Assembly: GCA_014323795.1 (NCBI GenBank)
Contig: JACONK010000018.1
Coordinates: forward strand, 1 to 64,000
Direction: 5' to 3'
Length of the DNA stretch: 64,000 nucleotides
Source of the DNA: Paracoccaceae bacterium
GTDB lineage: Bacteria > Pseudomonadota > Alphaproteobacteria > Rhodobacterales > Rhodobacteraceae
The notes below the pieces were generated by a model, which had not been told where the DNA came from, ran no database searches, and saw only the letters and a program-made list of their open reading frames with translations. A program made the position numbers and the translations under genes. This document shows positions 29,967 to 39,692 of this stretch, piece after piece; the first letter of the stretch is position 1; each line of letters opens with the position of its first letter.

Positions 29967-31193
29967 CCGGGATGCGGCAGCCTGTGGTCAGGACCGGATT
30001 CTGAGCCCGCCTTGTCAGCAGATGAGCGGCAAGTCTGCCAGCGTTGCACCGGACAGAAAAACAATCAGGGTCGTTGTATACCGCGCACCGACCAGCGTAT
30101 AGGGCCCCTGTTTGGATGCCGGTTAGCGCAACAGTTTCCAGGGGCACTTCACAAGCCTCTTCCTTGTCGGCAAGCGTCAGGCTGGTTATTCCGCCCGTGA
30201 TGTCCCCGACCAGCGGAACCAGTGCCCGAACATGGCGGCACTGTAACAGGCATGGGCAGGGTAAATATCAAGGGAAGCAGGAACCGCATGCGCCCAGCCT
30301 AAGGCACTTTCGGTGCAGCTGCAACGCCAATAAAGCAGGTCATCATGCGTAATGGCGGGTGCGTTCCCGACCTTGTAGCGCGCTGCGGTGAACAGGGTCA
30401 CCAGGGTTTCGCGCAGAACTATCCGAACCCGGGAACCAATCGTCCGGCACCCGTCCGGCCTGGGGCAGGGCGTTACGTATTCTGTGCCCAAAGGCTTCTG
30501 CCACCAGGGTCGCTTGAGGCATACATTCCCAATCAGGTGCCCCGATCACCTGGGCTTTATGGTCCGGCAGGAGCACTCGCGCTGGATTCCCATGCCCAAT
30601 CACTGCCCCGATCACCTGGGCTTTATGGTCCGGCAGGAGCCGGTTGTGGGCAGCCATAAAAACAGACGGGCAAATCACAAACATGCGAAATTCATGATAC
30701 ATATATTCAAAGTCGGGCGAGCGGTGGGCCCCCTGGCAGCAGCCGGAGCGGCAGAAGCACAGCCGCAATGCTGCAGCGGGCCGGAATTGGAATTCCGGCT
30801 CCATGTTCCTGCACAGCAAACGCGCAAGGTGGCGGACTGCATCAAACCAGGCGCGAATATCAAGGCACTGACAGAAGATAACCGGCCGCCTCTTCATACT
30901 GCACACCGATACGGAAAACCGGGTGTGACGCCAGATACGGCGGGATACAGGAGCGCGATATCGAATACCGGAAAGAGCCGTCCGACAGGGCACCCCTGTT
31001 GTCTTGACAATGGCCCGGAATTCTTCGGGCTTACCCGGCTCTACGGGCATCCGGGCCCTGGCGGACCAAAGACAGGCATATCCCCCAGGGGAGCAGGACC
31101 GGGGATGAATGGTGCCGTGACCATGCCATAAGGTGAACGGGCGGGTTCTGTCCTTGTCGGGATATCAGCAGGGATTTGCCCACAGATGGGTAG
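29967..31193. other. Long gene-poor stretch with a possible gene remnant
   Basis: No intact gene is supported over 1.2 kb. On the minus strand, from about 30230 down to a stop at 30015-30017, protein-like segments can be read in two frames (VPLVGDITGGITSLTLAD, then TLVGARYTTTLIVFLSGA), with a switch near 30105. This could be an eroded gene that I cannot name. Farther right are two direct repeats (30524-30640). Overlapping open frames on both strands look like noise. Confidence 0.4.
30524..30640. repeat. Two direct repeats of about 50 bp
   Basis: The 37-base core beginning TGCCCCGATCACCTGGGC occurs at 30538-30574 and again at 30604-30640, identical by eye. Looser similarity extends upstream (CATTCCCAATCA versus CATGCCCAATCA). 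The start-to-start distance is 66 bp, a multiple of three. Two copies only, with a short spacer, do not make a CRISPR array. Confidence 0.8.
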
Positions 31194-31804
31194 TCATGGT
31201 TCGATCCCTGTAAGGATAAGGGGCACAGCCGGAACACCGCGCCCCTGCCTGATCACATTCAGCAGGTCACGCTCGTAATACGGAACGCCGCTCGACATTT
31301 CGGATTCAAGGGCTTTCATCGGCAGAATCTCAATACCCAGGTCAATTATGTTTGAAACGTAGAAGCCCAGATGCTTGACGAACAGGTCATGCGCCACGAA
31401 AGTGTATTTCCCGAATTGCACCTCTATCGCTACCCTGTCTTTCACAAAATCGGTCTGATTGTATGATTGGATCGGCTCATGGCCTGCTGCGGTGATCGCG
31501 GCGTACTGATCTTGGGCCGAATCCTGGTAAATGCCACGCATGATTTTTCATCGGCTGCCACGTAAAATGTGTTTCGGTGTTCATTCCAGACCCGCACTTC
31601 CAGATTGGCCTTGAAAGCCTTATTCATATCGGTGGGCGCATAGAGCAATCGGCCTTTCCTGGTCTTTTCGCACGACACTTTCGTCTTGCAGACATCCGCA
31701 TCAACCGATTCGATGGATTCCTGAACCTCATCCCACAGCGCAGGCTTGTGCACCTTGAGCCATTCCAATCCGTTCAGGTGCGAATACAGGGCACCGATCT
31801 TCAT
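31194..31804 (-). pseudogene. BglII-type type II restriction endonuclease, split by a frameshift
   Basis: Two adjacent frames together make one enzyme of about 200 residues. The first (31804 down to about 31545) reads KIGALYSHLNGLEWLKVHK, KTKVSCEKTRKGRLLYAPTD and TFYVAADEK. The second (from about 31541 to 31194) reads SYNQTDFVKDRVAIEVQFGK, LFVKHLGFYVSNIIDLGIEI and VIRQGRGVPAVPL. The catalytic acidic residues and Gln (DRVAIEVQFGK) are kept. The join falls in a run of five A (complement of 31544-31548), and one extra base would restore the frame. The ATG at 31804 overlaps the methyltransferase stop. It could be a true loss, a slippery switch or a sequencing error. Confidence 0.8.
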
Positions 31805-32706
31805 CAATGTCCGCCGTTCGGCAGGGATGGATCGTAAATCGGTTTTCCCATCGGGCGGGTGCGTAACGTTCCGTTTCCCAGGGCCCTGACACGCTCTTCT
31901 GCTATTCTGACATATTCCGGCACAATATCGCAGCCCCAGGCACGACGTTCGTGCATCAGTGCCGCAATCACGGAAGACCCGACACCCATGTAGGGGTCGA
32001 ATACAATATCACCCTTGTCTGTCATGGATAAAACAAGCCGCTCGACCAGTTCTACGGGGAACTGGCATGGGTGATCGGTTTTCTCCGGATGGTTACTTTT
32101 GACGTTGGGGAAATCCCACACGTCCGACGGGTTCTTGCCCAGCGGATTGCCGGACAATTTACCGGCATTCGGGCCTTTGAAATGCTTCTTTCCGGGGTAT
32201 TTCGCCGGAACCCGAATCGGATCCAGGTGCCATGTGTAGTTGTCCGATGCCGTCCACCAGTTGATCGTCTCATAGCGGCCCGAAAGCCTGCGTTTACAAT
32301 GCAGGCCGTGGCCGAAGTGCCAGATAATCCGATTGCGCAGCTGCAGGCCATGCTTTCGGAAGATCGGATAAAGCAGCGCATCAATGGGTACGATCCCGCC
32401 GTTCTGAACATGATTGCCAACCTGCCAGCAGACAGACCCCTGCGGGTGAAGTATCCGAAGACATTCGGATATCACCGCCTCCTGTTGTGACAGATACGCA
32501 TCGAGCGGGGCGCGGGATTCGTAACTCTTTCCAATGTTGTAGGGTGGTGATGTGATAATCAATTTACAATGCTTGTCGGGAATACCTGACATAAACTTCA
32601 GGTTGTCGGAACATGCAATCAGGGGCGGGTTCTGCCCATTGGGGAACAGGGTTCGGACCGATGCGTCCGTGCCGCTGAATGCGGGCGGGGTTGTGGCCTG
32701 GGTCAT
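31804..32706 (-). CDS. Type II DNA methyltransferase, beta-class, probably N4-cytosine
   Basis: The 300-residue protein has catalytic motif IV as TSPPYNIGKSYE and, near the C-terminus, the SAM-binding motif I as FDPYMGVGSSVIAA. The SPPY-first order places it in the beta class, where SPPY usually marks N4-cytosine methylation. It immediately precedes a BglII-like endonuclease, so the recognition site is probably AGATCT or the wider RGATCY. That is inferred from the partner. The gene is intact, unlike its partner. The start at 32706 is an ATG. Confidence 0.9.
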   Translation of the reverse strand: MTQATTPPAFSGTDASVRTLFPNGQNPPLIACSDNLKFMSGIPDKHCKLIITSPPYNIGKSYESRAPLDAYLSQQEAVISECLRILHPQGSVCWQVGNHVQNGGIVPIDALLYPIFRKHGLQLRNRIIWHFGHGLHCKRRLSGRYETINWWTASDNYTWHLDPIRVPAKYPGKKHFKGPNAGKLSGNPLGKNPSDVWDFPNVKSNHPEKTDHPCQFPVELVERLVLSMTDKGDIVFDPYMGVGSSVIAALMHERRAWGCDIVPEYVRIAEERVRALGNGTLRTRPMGKPIYDPSLPNGGH

Positions 32707-32931
32707 GCCATCTTCTTCCCGATCAGGGTGCGACAGGTCAACCCTTTCCCTATCCCTTTGACTGCCTTGTGTTTATCGGCACTTTCGCCCACAACCTTCC
32801 CTGCGGCAGCACTGAAACGTATGCCTGATCAAGGGAATATCATACCCATAAGGTTCATTTGCCTTCCGCCCCTGGACCAGCCCGGCCCGATATGCCATAA
32901 CCCCGCCAGCCGCAAAAAGGAGTGTATTCCC

Positions 32932-33378
32932 ATGATAAACAGCGCAGCAGAAACGGTAATCGGCGGGGTTGTAATTGCCGCCGCCGTCTTGTTTCTGGCC
33001 TATGCTGCAAATACCGCAGGCGTGGCCACACAAACGGACGGCTATAAGGTGACCGCCAGCTTCCGATCCGCCGAAGGCATCGCACCTGGCACCGATGTAC
33101 GCATCGCAGGCGTAAAGGTTGGATCGGTGATCGGGCTCGACCTTGATAAAGAGACATTTCGTGCGGTCACGACCCTGCGCCTGGCTGAGGGCGTAGATAT
33201 TCCCGATGACAGCATGGTGGTGATTTCCCCCGAGGGCATCCTTGGCGGCAGTTTCGTGGAGTTGGTGCCTGGAGGCTCCCCCTTCAACGTCGAACCCGGA
33301 GGGGAGATTTTGGATACCCAGGGTTCTGTCAGCCTGATTTCGCTTCTGCTGAAGTTCGTCAGCGGGCCGGACGAATGA
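32932..33378 (+). CDS. mlaD: MlaD-like outer-membrane lipid asymmetry substrate-binding protein
   Basis: A 148-residue protein with an N-terminal membrane anchor (TVIGGVVIAAAVLFLAYAA) and one MCE domain: YKVTASFRSAEGIAPGTDVR, IAGVKVGSVIGL and EGILGGSFVELVPGG. MlaD binds phospholipids moving between the inner and outer membranes. The partner genes mlaEF are not in the window. The start at 32932 follows AAGGAG. The longer frame to 32728 has no similarity. It overlaps the next gene by 4 nt. Confidence 0.9.
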   Translation: MINSAAETVIGGVVIAAAVLFLAYAANTAGVATQTDGYKVTASFRSAEGIAPGTDVRIAGVKVGSVIGLDLDKETFRAVTTLRLAEGVDIPDDSMVVISPEGILGGSFVELVPGGSPFNVEPGGEILDTQGSVSLISLLLKFVSGPDE

Positions 33379-33743
33379 TCCGCATCCTCGCGGTCTTTTT
33401 GTGTTTGGCGGGTGCTGCCGGTGCCCGGTCGGGCGTGGCCACCATCGCAGGTGCGGCCGCGCAGCTGCGTGCCCTGGATATGATCACCGGTCGAACTCGG
33501 GATATCAGCCTTGCTGTGGGTGATACCACAATTTACGAGCACCTGATGATTTCGGTCACCGCCTGCCACTATCCCGGGAACAACATCGACGGGGATGCGT
33601 TTGCCTATCTGAAAATCCGCGACGTGCGCGAGTCAGAGGCCCGTTTCGAGGGCTGGATGATCGCTTCCAGCCCCGCACTCAGTGCCCTTGAACATCCGCG
33701 CTACGACGTCTGGGTTCTGCGCTGCAAGCCGCTGGAGCGGTGA
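33375..33743 (+). CDS. DUF2155 secreted protein
   Basis: A 122-residue protein with a signal peptide (MIRILAVFLCLAGAAGARSG) and a DUF2155-type core: LRALDMITGRTRDISLAVGD, HLMISVTACHYPGNNIDGDA and HPRYDVWVLRCKPL. The two Cys probably form a disulphide. The function is unknown, but the family is nearly always beside mlaD or aat in alphaproteobacteria. Its stop lies inside the opposite aat frame. Confidence 0.85.
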   Translation: MIRILAVFLCLAGAAGARSGVATIAGAAAQLRALDMITGRTRDISLAVGDTTIYEHLMISVTACHYPGNNIDGDAFAYLKIRDVRESEARFEGWMIASSPALSALEHPRYDVWVLRCKPLER

Positions 33744-34461
33744 GTACCTGACTCTGCGGTTTTCCGATAAGCGAAAGATGTGTCCCGGCCTTGAACCGGA
33801 TCCTCTCATGTTCCTGTCGCTGCCCCCGATAAAACCGCACCAGATCATCTGCCCCCGGGGTGTCCACCGCCGCAAATCCCGCCTGTTGCTGTAACGCGTC
33901 TGTCAGCATACGCCGATACTTCGCCCGTGACACTTCAACCCCGCCGAGCGAGGCCAGATGCGGTGTGCCGAACTGCGTGTCAAAAAGCGTGAAGCCCCCC
34001 GCCACCAGCCGGTGCACCAGATAGGCCAATGCGATTTTCGATCCGTCGCGGGTGCGGCTGAACATACTTTCGCCAAAAAACGCGCCGCCCAGTGTGACCC
34101 CGTATACCCCGCCTATCAGGCACCCTTTGGCGTAAATCTCCTGGCTGTGGGCATGCCCTATGGCATGCATCTGCCGGTAGAAATCAGAAATCTCCGCATT
34201 GATCCAGGTTTCCGGCCGGTCCGCGCAGGCTGCCACCACGCCTGCAAAATCCCGATTCACCGCCACTTGGTAGTCTGCCCGCCGAACCCGTTTGGCGAGC
34301 GAGCGCGACATACGGAACCTGTCCAGCAGAATAATCCCCCGGTGCTGCGGGTCAAACCAGCAGATATCATCGGAATCGGCACTGGCAGCCATGGGAAATA
34401 TCCCGGCCGCATAGGCCTGCAGCAGCAGGCGGGGGTTGAGTTCCGTGGGGGGATCCTTCAT
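33679..34461 (-). CDS. aat: Leucyl/phenylalanyl-tRNA-protein transferase
   Basis: Aat adds Leu or Phe to N-terminal Arg or Lys, making a degron for ClpS. The 260-residue product contains LLLQAYAAGIFPMA, DICWFDPQHRGIILLD, ETWINAEISDFYRQMHAIGH, FFGESMFSRTRDGSKIAL and FDTQFGTPHLASLGG. The last 20 or so residues (APAACSAEPRRRSADVQGH) are unlike the family and overlap the convergent DUF2155 gene by 65 nt. This suggests loss of the old stop codon. The start overlaps accC's stop by 4 nt. Confidence 0.92.
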   Translation of the reverse strand: MKDPPTELNPRLLLQAYAAGIFPMAASADSDDICWFDPQHRGIILLDRFRMSRSLAKRVRRADYQVAVNRDFAGVVAACADRPETWINAEISDFYRQMHAIGHAHSQEIYAKGCLIGGVYGVTLGGAFFGESMFSRTRDGSKIALAYLVHRLVAGGFTLFDTQFGTPHLASLGGVEVSRAKYRRMLTDALQQQAGFAAVDTPGADDLVRFYRGQRQEHERIRFKAGTHLSLIGKPQSQVLTAPAACSAEPRRRSADVQGH

Positions 34462-35813
34462 GCGGCACCGGCATCCCGGGTTTCCAGCCAGTGCTCCAGC
34501 CAGTGGATGTGATAGTCGCCTTTCTGCACGACCTCCTGGTCCAAAAGCGCATGGAACAGGGGGGTCGTCGTATCAACCCCGTCCACCACAAGTTCGCCAA
34601 GTGCCCGCCGCAACCGCGCCAGCGCGGCGGGCCGGTCGGTGCCGACCACGGTCAGCTTGGCAATCAGGCTATCGTAATAAGGCGGGATCGAATAGCCCGC
34701 ATAAAGCGCGCTATCCATGCGCACACCAAGTCCGCCTGGTGCATGGAACGTGTGCACCGTGCCCGGGCAGGGCAAAAAATCAGGGAGTTTTTCCGCATTG
34801 ATCCGCACCTCTATAGCGTGGCCCTTGAGCGACAGGTTTTCCTGCCTGAGTTCCATCCCCTCGCCCGCTGCGATGCGTATCTGTTGCTTCACGAGATCAA
34901 CGCCGAATATCGCCTCCGTCACCGGGTGTTCAACCTGCAGACGCGTGTTCATTTCCATGAAATGGAATGCGCCGTCCTGACAGAGGAACTCGATCGTGCC
35001 CGCGCCCGCATACTGGATATCCGCCACCGCATCGGCGCAGAGCTGCCCGATCCTCGCACGCGTTTCCGCGTCGATCACGGGGCTCGGGGCCTCCTCAAAC
35101 ACCTTCTGGTGGCGGCGTTGCAGTGAACAGTCACGTTCGCCCAGATGCACCGCTTTGCCATGCCCGTCGCCGAATACCTGGATTTCGATATGCCGCGGCT
35201 TGTCGAGGTATTTCTCAATGTAGATCTCATCATTGCCGAAGGCAACCTTCGACTCTGACCGGGCCGTTGAGAACGCCTCTTCCAGATCGTCGCGGGTCAG
35301 TGCCAGCTTCATGCCGTGCCCGCCGCCGCCGGCGGTCGCCTTCACGATCACCGGGTACCCCAGGTCGTCAGACACTTTACAGGCTTCCTCCAGCGTCGGT
35401 ACGCCGCCGTCAGATCCCGGGACGCAAGGTACGCCCAGCGTCTTCATCGTGTTCCTGGCGGTGATCTTGTCACCCATGATACGGATGTGTTCCGCCCTCG
35501 GGCCGATAAATGTAATCCCGTGGTCTTCCAGCACCTGGACAAACCGGGCGTTTTCGGATAAAAATCCGTAGCCCGGGTGGATCGCCTCCGCCCCGGTGAT
35601 TTCGCAGGCGGATATGATGGCAGGCACATTCAGATAACTCCTGGCCACCGTCGCCGGGCCAATACAGATGCTTTCATCGGCCATGCGCACGTGCATGGCG
35701 TCCGCGTCCGCGGTTGAGTGCACTGCGACAGTGGGAATCCCAAGCTCCCGGCAGGCCCGAATGACCCGAAGGGCGATCTCGCCGCGATTGGCGATCAGAA
35801 TTTTTGAAAACAC
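34458..35813 (-). CDS. accC: Biotin carboxylase subunit of acetyl-CoA carboxylase
   Basis: AccC carboxylates the biotin of AccB using ATP and bicarbonate, the first step toward malonyl-CoA. The 451-residue ATP-grasp protein shows EAIHPGYGFLSEN, ERDCSLQRRHQKVFEEAPSP and MEMNTRLQVEHPVTE. The glycine-rich ATP loop is GGGGHGMK where nearly all relatives have GGGGRGM; the His (about 166) could be one CGC-to-CAC change. It lies 12 nt after accB and overlaps aat by 4 nt. Confidence 0.95.
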   Translation of the reverse strand: MFSKILIANRGEIALRVIRACRELGIPTVAVHSTADADAMHVRMADESICIGPATVARSYLNVPAIISACEITGAEAIHPGYGFLSENARFVQVLEDHGITFIGPRAEHIRIMGDKITARNTMKTLGVPCVPGSDGGVPTLEEACKVSDDLGYPVIVKATAGGGGHGMKLALTRDDLEEAFSTARSESKVAFGNDEIYIEKYLDKPRHIEIQVFGDGHGKAVHLGERDCSLQRRHQKVFEEAPSPVIDAETRARIGQLCADAVADIQYAGAGTIEFLCQDGAFHFMEMNTRLQVEHPVTEAIFGVDLVKQQIRIAAGEGMELRQENLSLKGHAIEVRINAEKLPDFLPCPGTVHTFHAPGGLGVRMDSALYAGYSIPPYYDSLIAKLTVVGTDRPAALARLRRALGELVVDGVDTTTPLFHALLDQEVVQKGDYHIHWLEHWLETRDAGAA

Positions 35814-35825
35814 CGCCGCACGTCC

Positions 35826-36308
35826 TTACTCAAGGATGACAAGCGGGCTGCCGAATTCCACGGCGGTACCGTCATCAACCAGAATACGCCTGACCGTGCC
35901 TGCGCACGGGGCGGGAATCTGGTTCATTGTCTTCATCGCCTCGACAATCAGCAGAGTCTGGCCTTCTGTCACCCTGTCACCGACAGCGATAAACGCCTGT
36001 GCGCCGGGTTCCGGCTGAAGATAGACTGTGCCCACCATGGGGGAGGTCACCGCGCCCGGATCATCCGCCGGGTCGCCGGATTGCCCAGGTGGCAGTGCCC
36101 CTGTCGTTGCTGCCGCAGGGGCGGGGGGTGCCACATGAACCGGTGCCGCCGCGACGGGTGCTGCCGGTGTGCGGGTGACCCGCACATTCAGCGATGTGTT
36201 ATCGTCGTACTGCCGTTTGACCTGGACTTCCGTCAGATTCTTCGCACTCACAAGTTCTGCCAGCACCCTGATAAAGGCAACGTCCGCCTCCTGGTGTTTT
36301 TTTGACAT
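35826..36308 (-). CDS. accB: Biotin carboxyl carrier protein of acetyl-CoA carboxylase
   Basis: The 160-residue protein has an N-terminal helical part ([17 protein letters not shown]), an Ala/Pro-rich flexible linker, and a C-terminal biotinyl domain with the acceptor Lys in VEAMKTMNQ. It carries carboxybiotin between AccC and the AccAD transferase. Two ATGs (36311 and 36308) stand side by side, and the second gives the common MSKKH start. No strong ribosome site is seen. It is the first gene of accB-accC-aat. Confidence 0.93.
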   Translation of the reverse strand: MSKKHQEADVAFIRVLAELVSAKNLTEVQVKRQYDDNTSLNVRVTRTPAAPVAAAPVHVAPPAPAAATTGALPPGQSGDPADDPGAVTSPMVGTVYLQPEPGAQAFIAVGDRVTEGQTLLIVEAMKTMNQIPAPCAGTVRRILVDDGTAVEFGSPLVILE

Positions 36309-37051
36309 CATCTTTCTACTCGTTGCTCCCCGAGATTCGGGTGGCTGTCTCGCAGCTCCGATTTCACTTCTTATAGGGCAGAACAGCATGGGATGGAAGA
36401 CATGGCGACCCGGCCCGGCACATACCGGAAAATTCCTGTTGTGCGCGATGTACCTCTCCCGGCAGCCTGTTACCCAATCACCACAACCGCAGGACAAGGC
36501 TGGCGGGGAAAGCGGATATCCGAACCGGAGCACCTCTCTGCAACAGGCCAGAGGGGCTTATACGTTCCGCCTGATTAACTCGTGTAGCCGACCGGCTGCC
36601 GATAATCGGGGTTATCGGTTTTGGGAATTCCGGGTAGAAGTACCCAAGTATCGTCTCCGGCACCACAGAAAACGCGGCGACAGGATATTTCGGTGCAAAA
36701 ACTTCAACCCGATTCTTCCGGCACCGCAAACCGTACGCCATCATCGGGCGTCGCGTCCTGATTGTGGACCGGGAAATTTATGACACAGACAAGGCTGGTC
36801 GCCACAATCAGCACTCTGGTGCGGCACCCGTTGGCCGGCACCAGCCTCATCAGAAGCGATTAACGGCATCCTTCAGCGGGTTTGCCGTGACAGGTCGCGC
36901 CGTGCGGCCGTAAAATCGCCGGTGCAAGGGCCTCAAGCCGCCGTCAAAACATATCATGCACTGCGAACCGCTGCGCACCCGTTCAGACATGTCTTTTGAG
37001 ACCTCGAATCAGAAATCAGCGTAAACGGAAAATCTGACTATCCCACAGACC
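36309..37051. other. Gene-free stretch (743 nt)
   Basis: In many Rhodobacterales aroQ lies upstream of accB, so I looked for its GPNLNLLG start on both strands and did not find it. No ribosome-site-led frame or known protein is visible. It contains the promoter of accBC-aat and the region downstream of mrcA. Confidence 0.45.
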
Positions 37052-39613
37052 CTAGTATACTCCACCCGAAGACAAGGATCCGAAGGTTGCTTTCCCGGGC
37101 ACTTTCACCTGTTCGCCGGTGGTTGTCACCGTATCTTCATCGCTTTCGCCATGGGCAAAAAGAATCAGGTCTTCGCCCATGGCAAAGCCGCCGTCAATGA
37201 TGGAATAAACGCCTAAATCCGGTTCTTCGCCTACGCGGAACAGTTCTGCCACCACATTGGGGCCGGTTGCATCCGCTGGCAGCCGCGCACCGGTAAAGCG
37301 ATCAAAATTCAGGAACAGTGTGTTGGGCGGGACTTCAAAGTCAGACGCACCGTAGCGCAAAATCGCCTTTTTCATAAAGCTGTTGAAGACAGGCCCGCAC
37401 ATGCCGCCACCGGATGCCCCCTGCCCCAGCGACCGTGGCAGGTCATATCCCATATAGCAGCCAGCCACGATATTGGACGTAAATCCCACGAACCAGGCGT
37501 CCCTGGCATCATTCGTTGTGCCTGTCTTGCCTGCCACAGGTACATCCAGTTTCACCGTGCTGCTGGCGGTGCCACGCTTCACCACGCCGCGCATCATCGA
37601 TGTCAGCTGATAGGCCGTGACCGCATCCATGACCTGTTCGCGGTTGGAAATGATCCGCGGTGATCGTCCATTGGTCAGAAGGGCCAGTTTGCAGCCTTCG
37701 CAGATGCGCCGGTCGTGGCGGTAGATCGTCTTTCCCCGGCGATCCTGAACCCGGTCAACGAGCGTGGGCTCCACCCGCTCCCCCCCGTTTGCAAACATCG
37801 CGTAGGCCGCTACCATGCGGAAAAGCGTGGTCTCCTGCGCACCCAGAGAATTCGCCAGGAACTCCCCCATGTCTGTGTAAACACCAAAGCGTTCGGCATA
37901 GTCCGCCACCACGTTCATGCCCACATCCCGGGCGAGCCGGATGGTCATCAGGTTGCGTGACTGCTCAATCCCCGTGCGCATCGGCGCGGGGCCGTAGAAT
38001 TTGTTAGACGCGTTTCTGGGGCGCCACAGGCCCTGTGGAGTTTGCACCTCAATCGGTGCGTCCACTACAATGGTTGAGGGCGCATAACCGCTGTCGAGCG
38101 CGGCGGCGTAGACAAAGGGTTTGAAGCTCGATCCGGGCTGGCGCGTGGCTTGCGTGGCGCGGTTGAACACCGAATGCTGGTAAGAGAACCCGCCCTGCAT
38201 AGCCAGAACGCGACCGGTATTGCTTTCCATCGCCATGAACCCGCCCTGGATTCCGGGAATTTGACGCAGAGACCAGCGCACAAAGCTGCCGTCCCTGTCT
38301 TTTGTGATTGCACGCACCAGAATGACGTCGCCCACTTCCAGCAGATCGCCGGGACGTTTCGCACGACTGCCTGCACGGCCGTTCCCTTTCAGGGGGCGCC
38401 AGATTTTCAGGTCTTGCATGGTCAGGAAGTGGCCGCCGACGGTTTCCGGCTCGCCCTCAATGCCGATCCGGGCGGCTGTGTCGCCGATTTCCAGCACCGC
38501 AGCGGGCTTCCAGCCTGCCACATCACGGGATATATCCGTCTTCGCCAAGGCCTCGCGCCAGGTTTCTTCGCTGGTCAGTGCCCCGGCAGGCAGTTTTGTC
38601 GTCTCACCCCGCCATATACCCAGCCGGCGGTCGTATTTCTCCAGCCCGAGGCGCAGGGCGGCGGCGGCCTCTTCCTGCAATACCGGATCCATGGTTGCGC
38701 GGATCGACAGGCCACCGCCAAAGAACTCCTCTTCGCCGAATACGCCTGACAATTGCCGCCGAATCTCATCAGTGAAATAGTCCCGCGGCGGATGTTCCGC
38801 CTGGGATGATGTGAAATTACCCGATTGCACCGTTATCAGATCCTGCGCCCTTGCCGCCGCATAGGTCGTATCGTCGATGTAGCCGTTTTCGAACATCTCG
38901 CGCAGCACGAAGTTGCGTCGCCCTGTCGCATGCTCTTTACGGCGTACCGGGTGATAGTCACTCGGGGCTTTCGGCAGGGCGGCGAGGTAGGCGGCTTCAG
39001 CAACAGTAACCTCTTCCAGACCCTTGCCAAAGTAGGTATCCGCCGCCGCCGTCACCCCATAGGAGTTTTGGCCCAGGAAAATTTCGTTGAGATAAAGCTC
39101 CAGGATATGGTCTTTGCTTAGCGTGTTCTCCAGCCGGGATGCCAGAATGATTTCCCTGATCTTCCGCTCAAAAGACCGGGAATTGTCCAGCAGGAAGTTC
39201 TTCATCACCTGCTGCGTGATGGTTGAGGCACCGCGCAGCCGCCGGCCCTGGGCCGCATCAAGAATGGCTTTCGCTATCCCCAGCGGATCATAGCCCGCAT
39301 GCCGGTAAAAATTCTTGTCTTCCGCAGACACAAATGCCTGTTTGATCACATCCGGGATCTCGTCCACAGGCGTGAACAGGCGCCGCTCGCGGGCAAACTC
39401 ATCCATCACCTGGCCCTTGATCGAATACACCCGGCTAATCGTCGGCGGCTCGTAGACCGCGAGCTCCGAGTGATCCGGCAGATCGCGTCCGTACATCCAA
39501 AACACGACCCCCAGTGCGCCGACCACCATCACCGCACCAATCGTCAGCCAACTGAATATACAGCCGAAGATGCCGAGGATAAAACGCAAAATGAACCCGC
39601 ACACCTTTTTCAC
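37052..39613 (-). CDS. mrcA: Penicillin-binding protein 1A
   Basis: A class A penicillin-binding protein of 853 residues. It has one N-terminal membrane segment, a glycosyltransferase domain (SAEDKNFYRHAGYDP, GASTITQQVMKNFLL, KDHILELYLNEIFLGQNSYG) and a transpeptidase domain with SxxK in QPGSSFKPF, SxN in EQSRNLM and KTGTTNDARDAW. An insertion domain of about 150 residues sits between the two, as in other PBP1A proteins. It polymerises and cross-links peptidoglycan. The start codon is GTG, with AAGGG 3 nt before it. Confidence 0.95.
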   Translation of the reverse strand: MKKVCGFILRFILGIFGCIFSWLTIGAVMVVGALGVVFWMYGRDLPDHSELAVYEPPTISRVYSIKGQVMDEFARERRLFTPVDEIPDVIKQAFVSAEDKNFYRHAGYDPLGIAKAILDAAQGRRLRGASTITQQVMKNFLLDNSRSFERKIREIILASRLENTLSKDHILELYLNEIFLGQNSYGVTAAADTYFGKGLEEVTVAEAAYLAALPKAPSDYHPVRRKEHATGRRNFVLREMFENGYIDDTTYAAARAQDLITVQSGNFTSSQAEHPPRDYFTDEIRRQLSGVFGEEEFFGGGLSIRATMDPVLQEEAAAALRLGLEKYDRRLGIWRGETTKLPAGALTSEETWREALAKTDISRDVAGWKPAAVLEIGDTAARIGIEGEPETVGGHFLTMQDLKIWRPLKGNGRAGSRAKRPGDLLEVGDVILVRAITKDRDGSFVRWSLRQIPGIQGGFMAMESNTGRVLAMQGGFSYQHSVFNRATQATRQPGSSFKPFVYAAALDSGYAPSTIVVDAPIEVQTPQGLWRPRNASNKFYGPAPMRTGIEQSRNLMTIRLARDVGMNVVADYAERFGVYTDMGEFLANSLGAQETTLFRMVAAYAMFANGGERVEPTLVDRVQDRRGKTIYRHDRRICEGCKLALLTNGRSPRIISNREQVMDAVTAYQLTSMMRGVVKRGTASSTVKLDVPVAGKTGTTNDARDAWFVGFTSNIVAGCYMGYDLPRSLGQGASGGGMCGPVFNSFMKKAILRYGASDFEVPPNTLFLNFDRFTGARLPADATGPNVVAELFRVGEEPDLGVYSIIDGGFAMGEDLILFAHGESDEDTVTTTGEQVKVPGKATFGSLSSGGVY

Positions 39614-39692
39614 CTGACCCTTACATATCAGTCCCTTGCGAACAGGTCAAAAGGCCCGGCGATCACATTCCCGTAAAAAACCGCGAAATACC

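Noticed and set aside
30524-30640. Possible minimal CRISPR
   Set aside because: Only two copies, spacer about 29 bp, no cas genes in the window.
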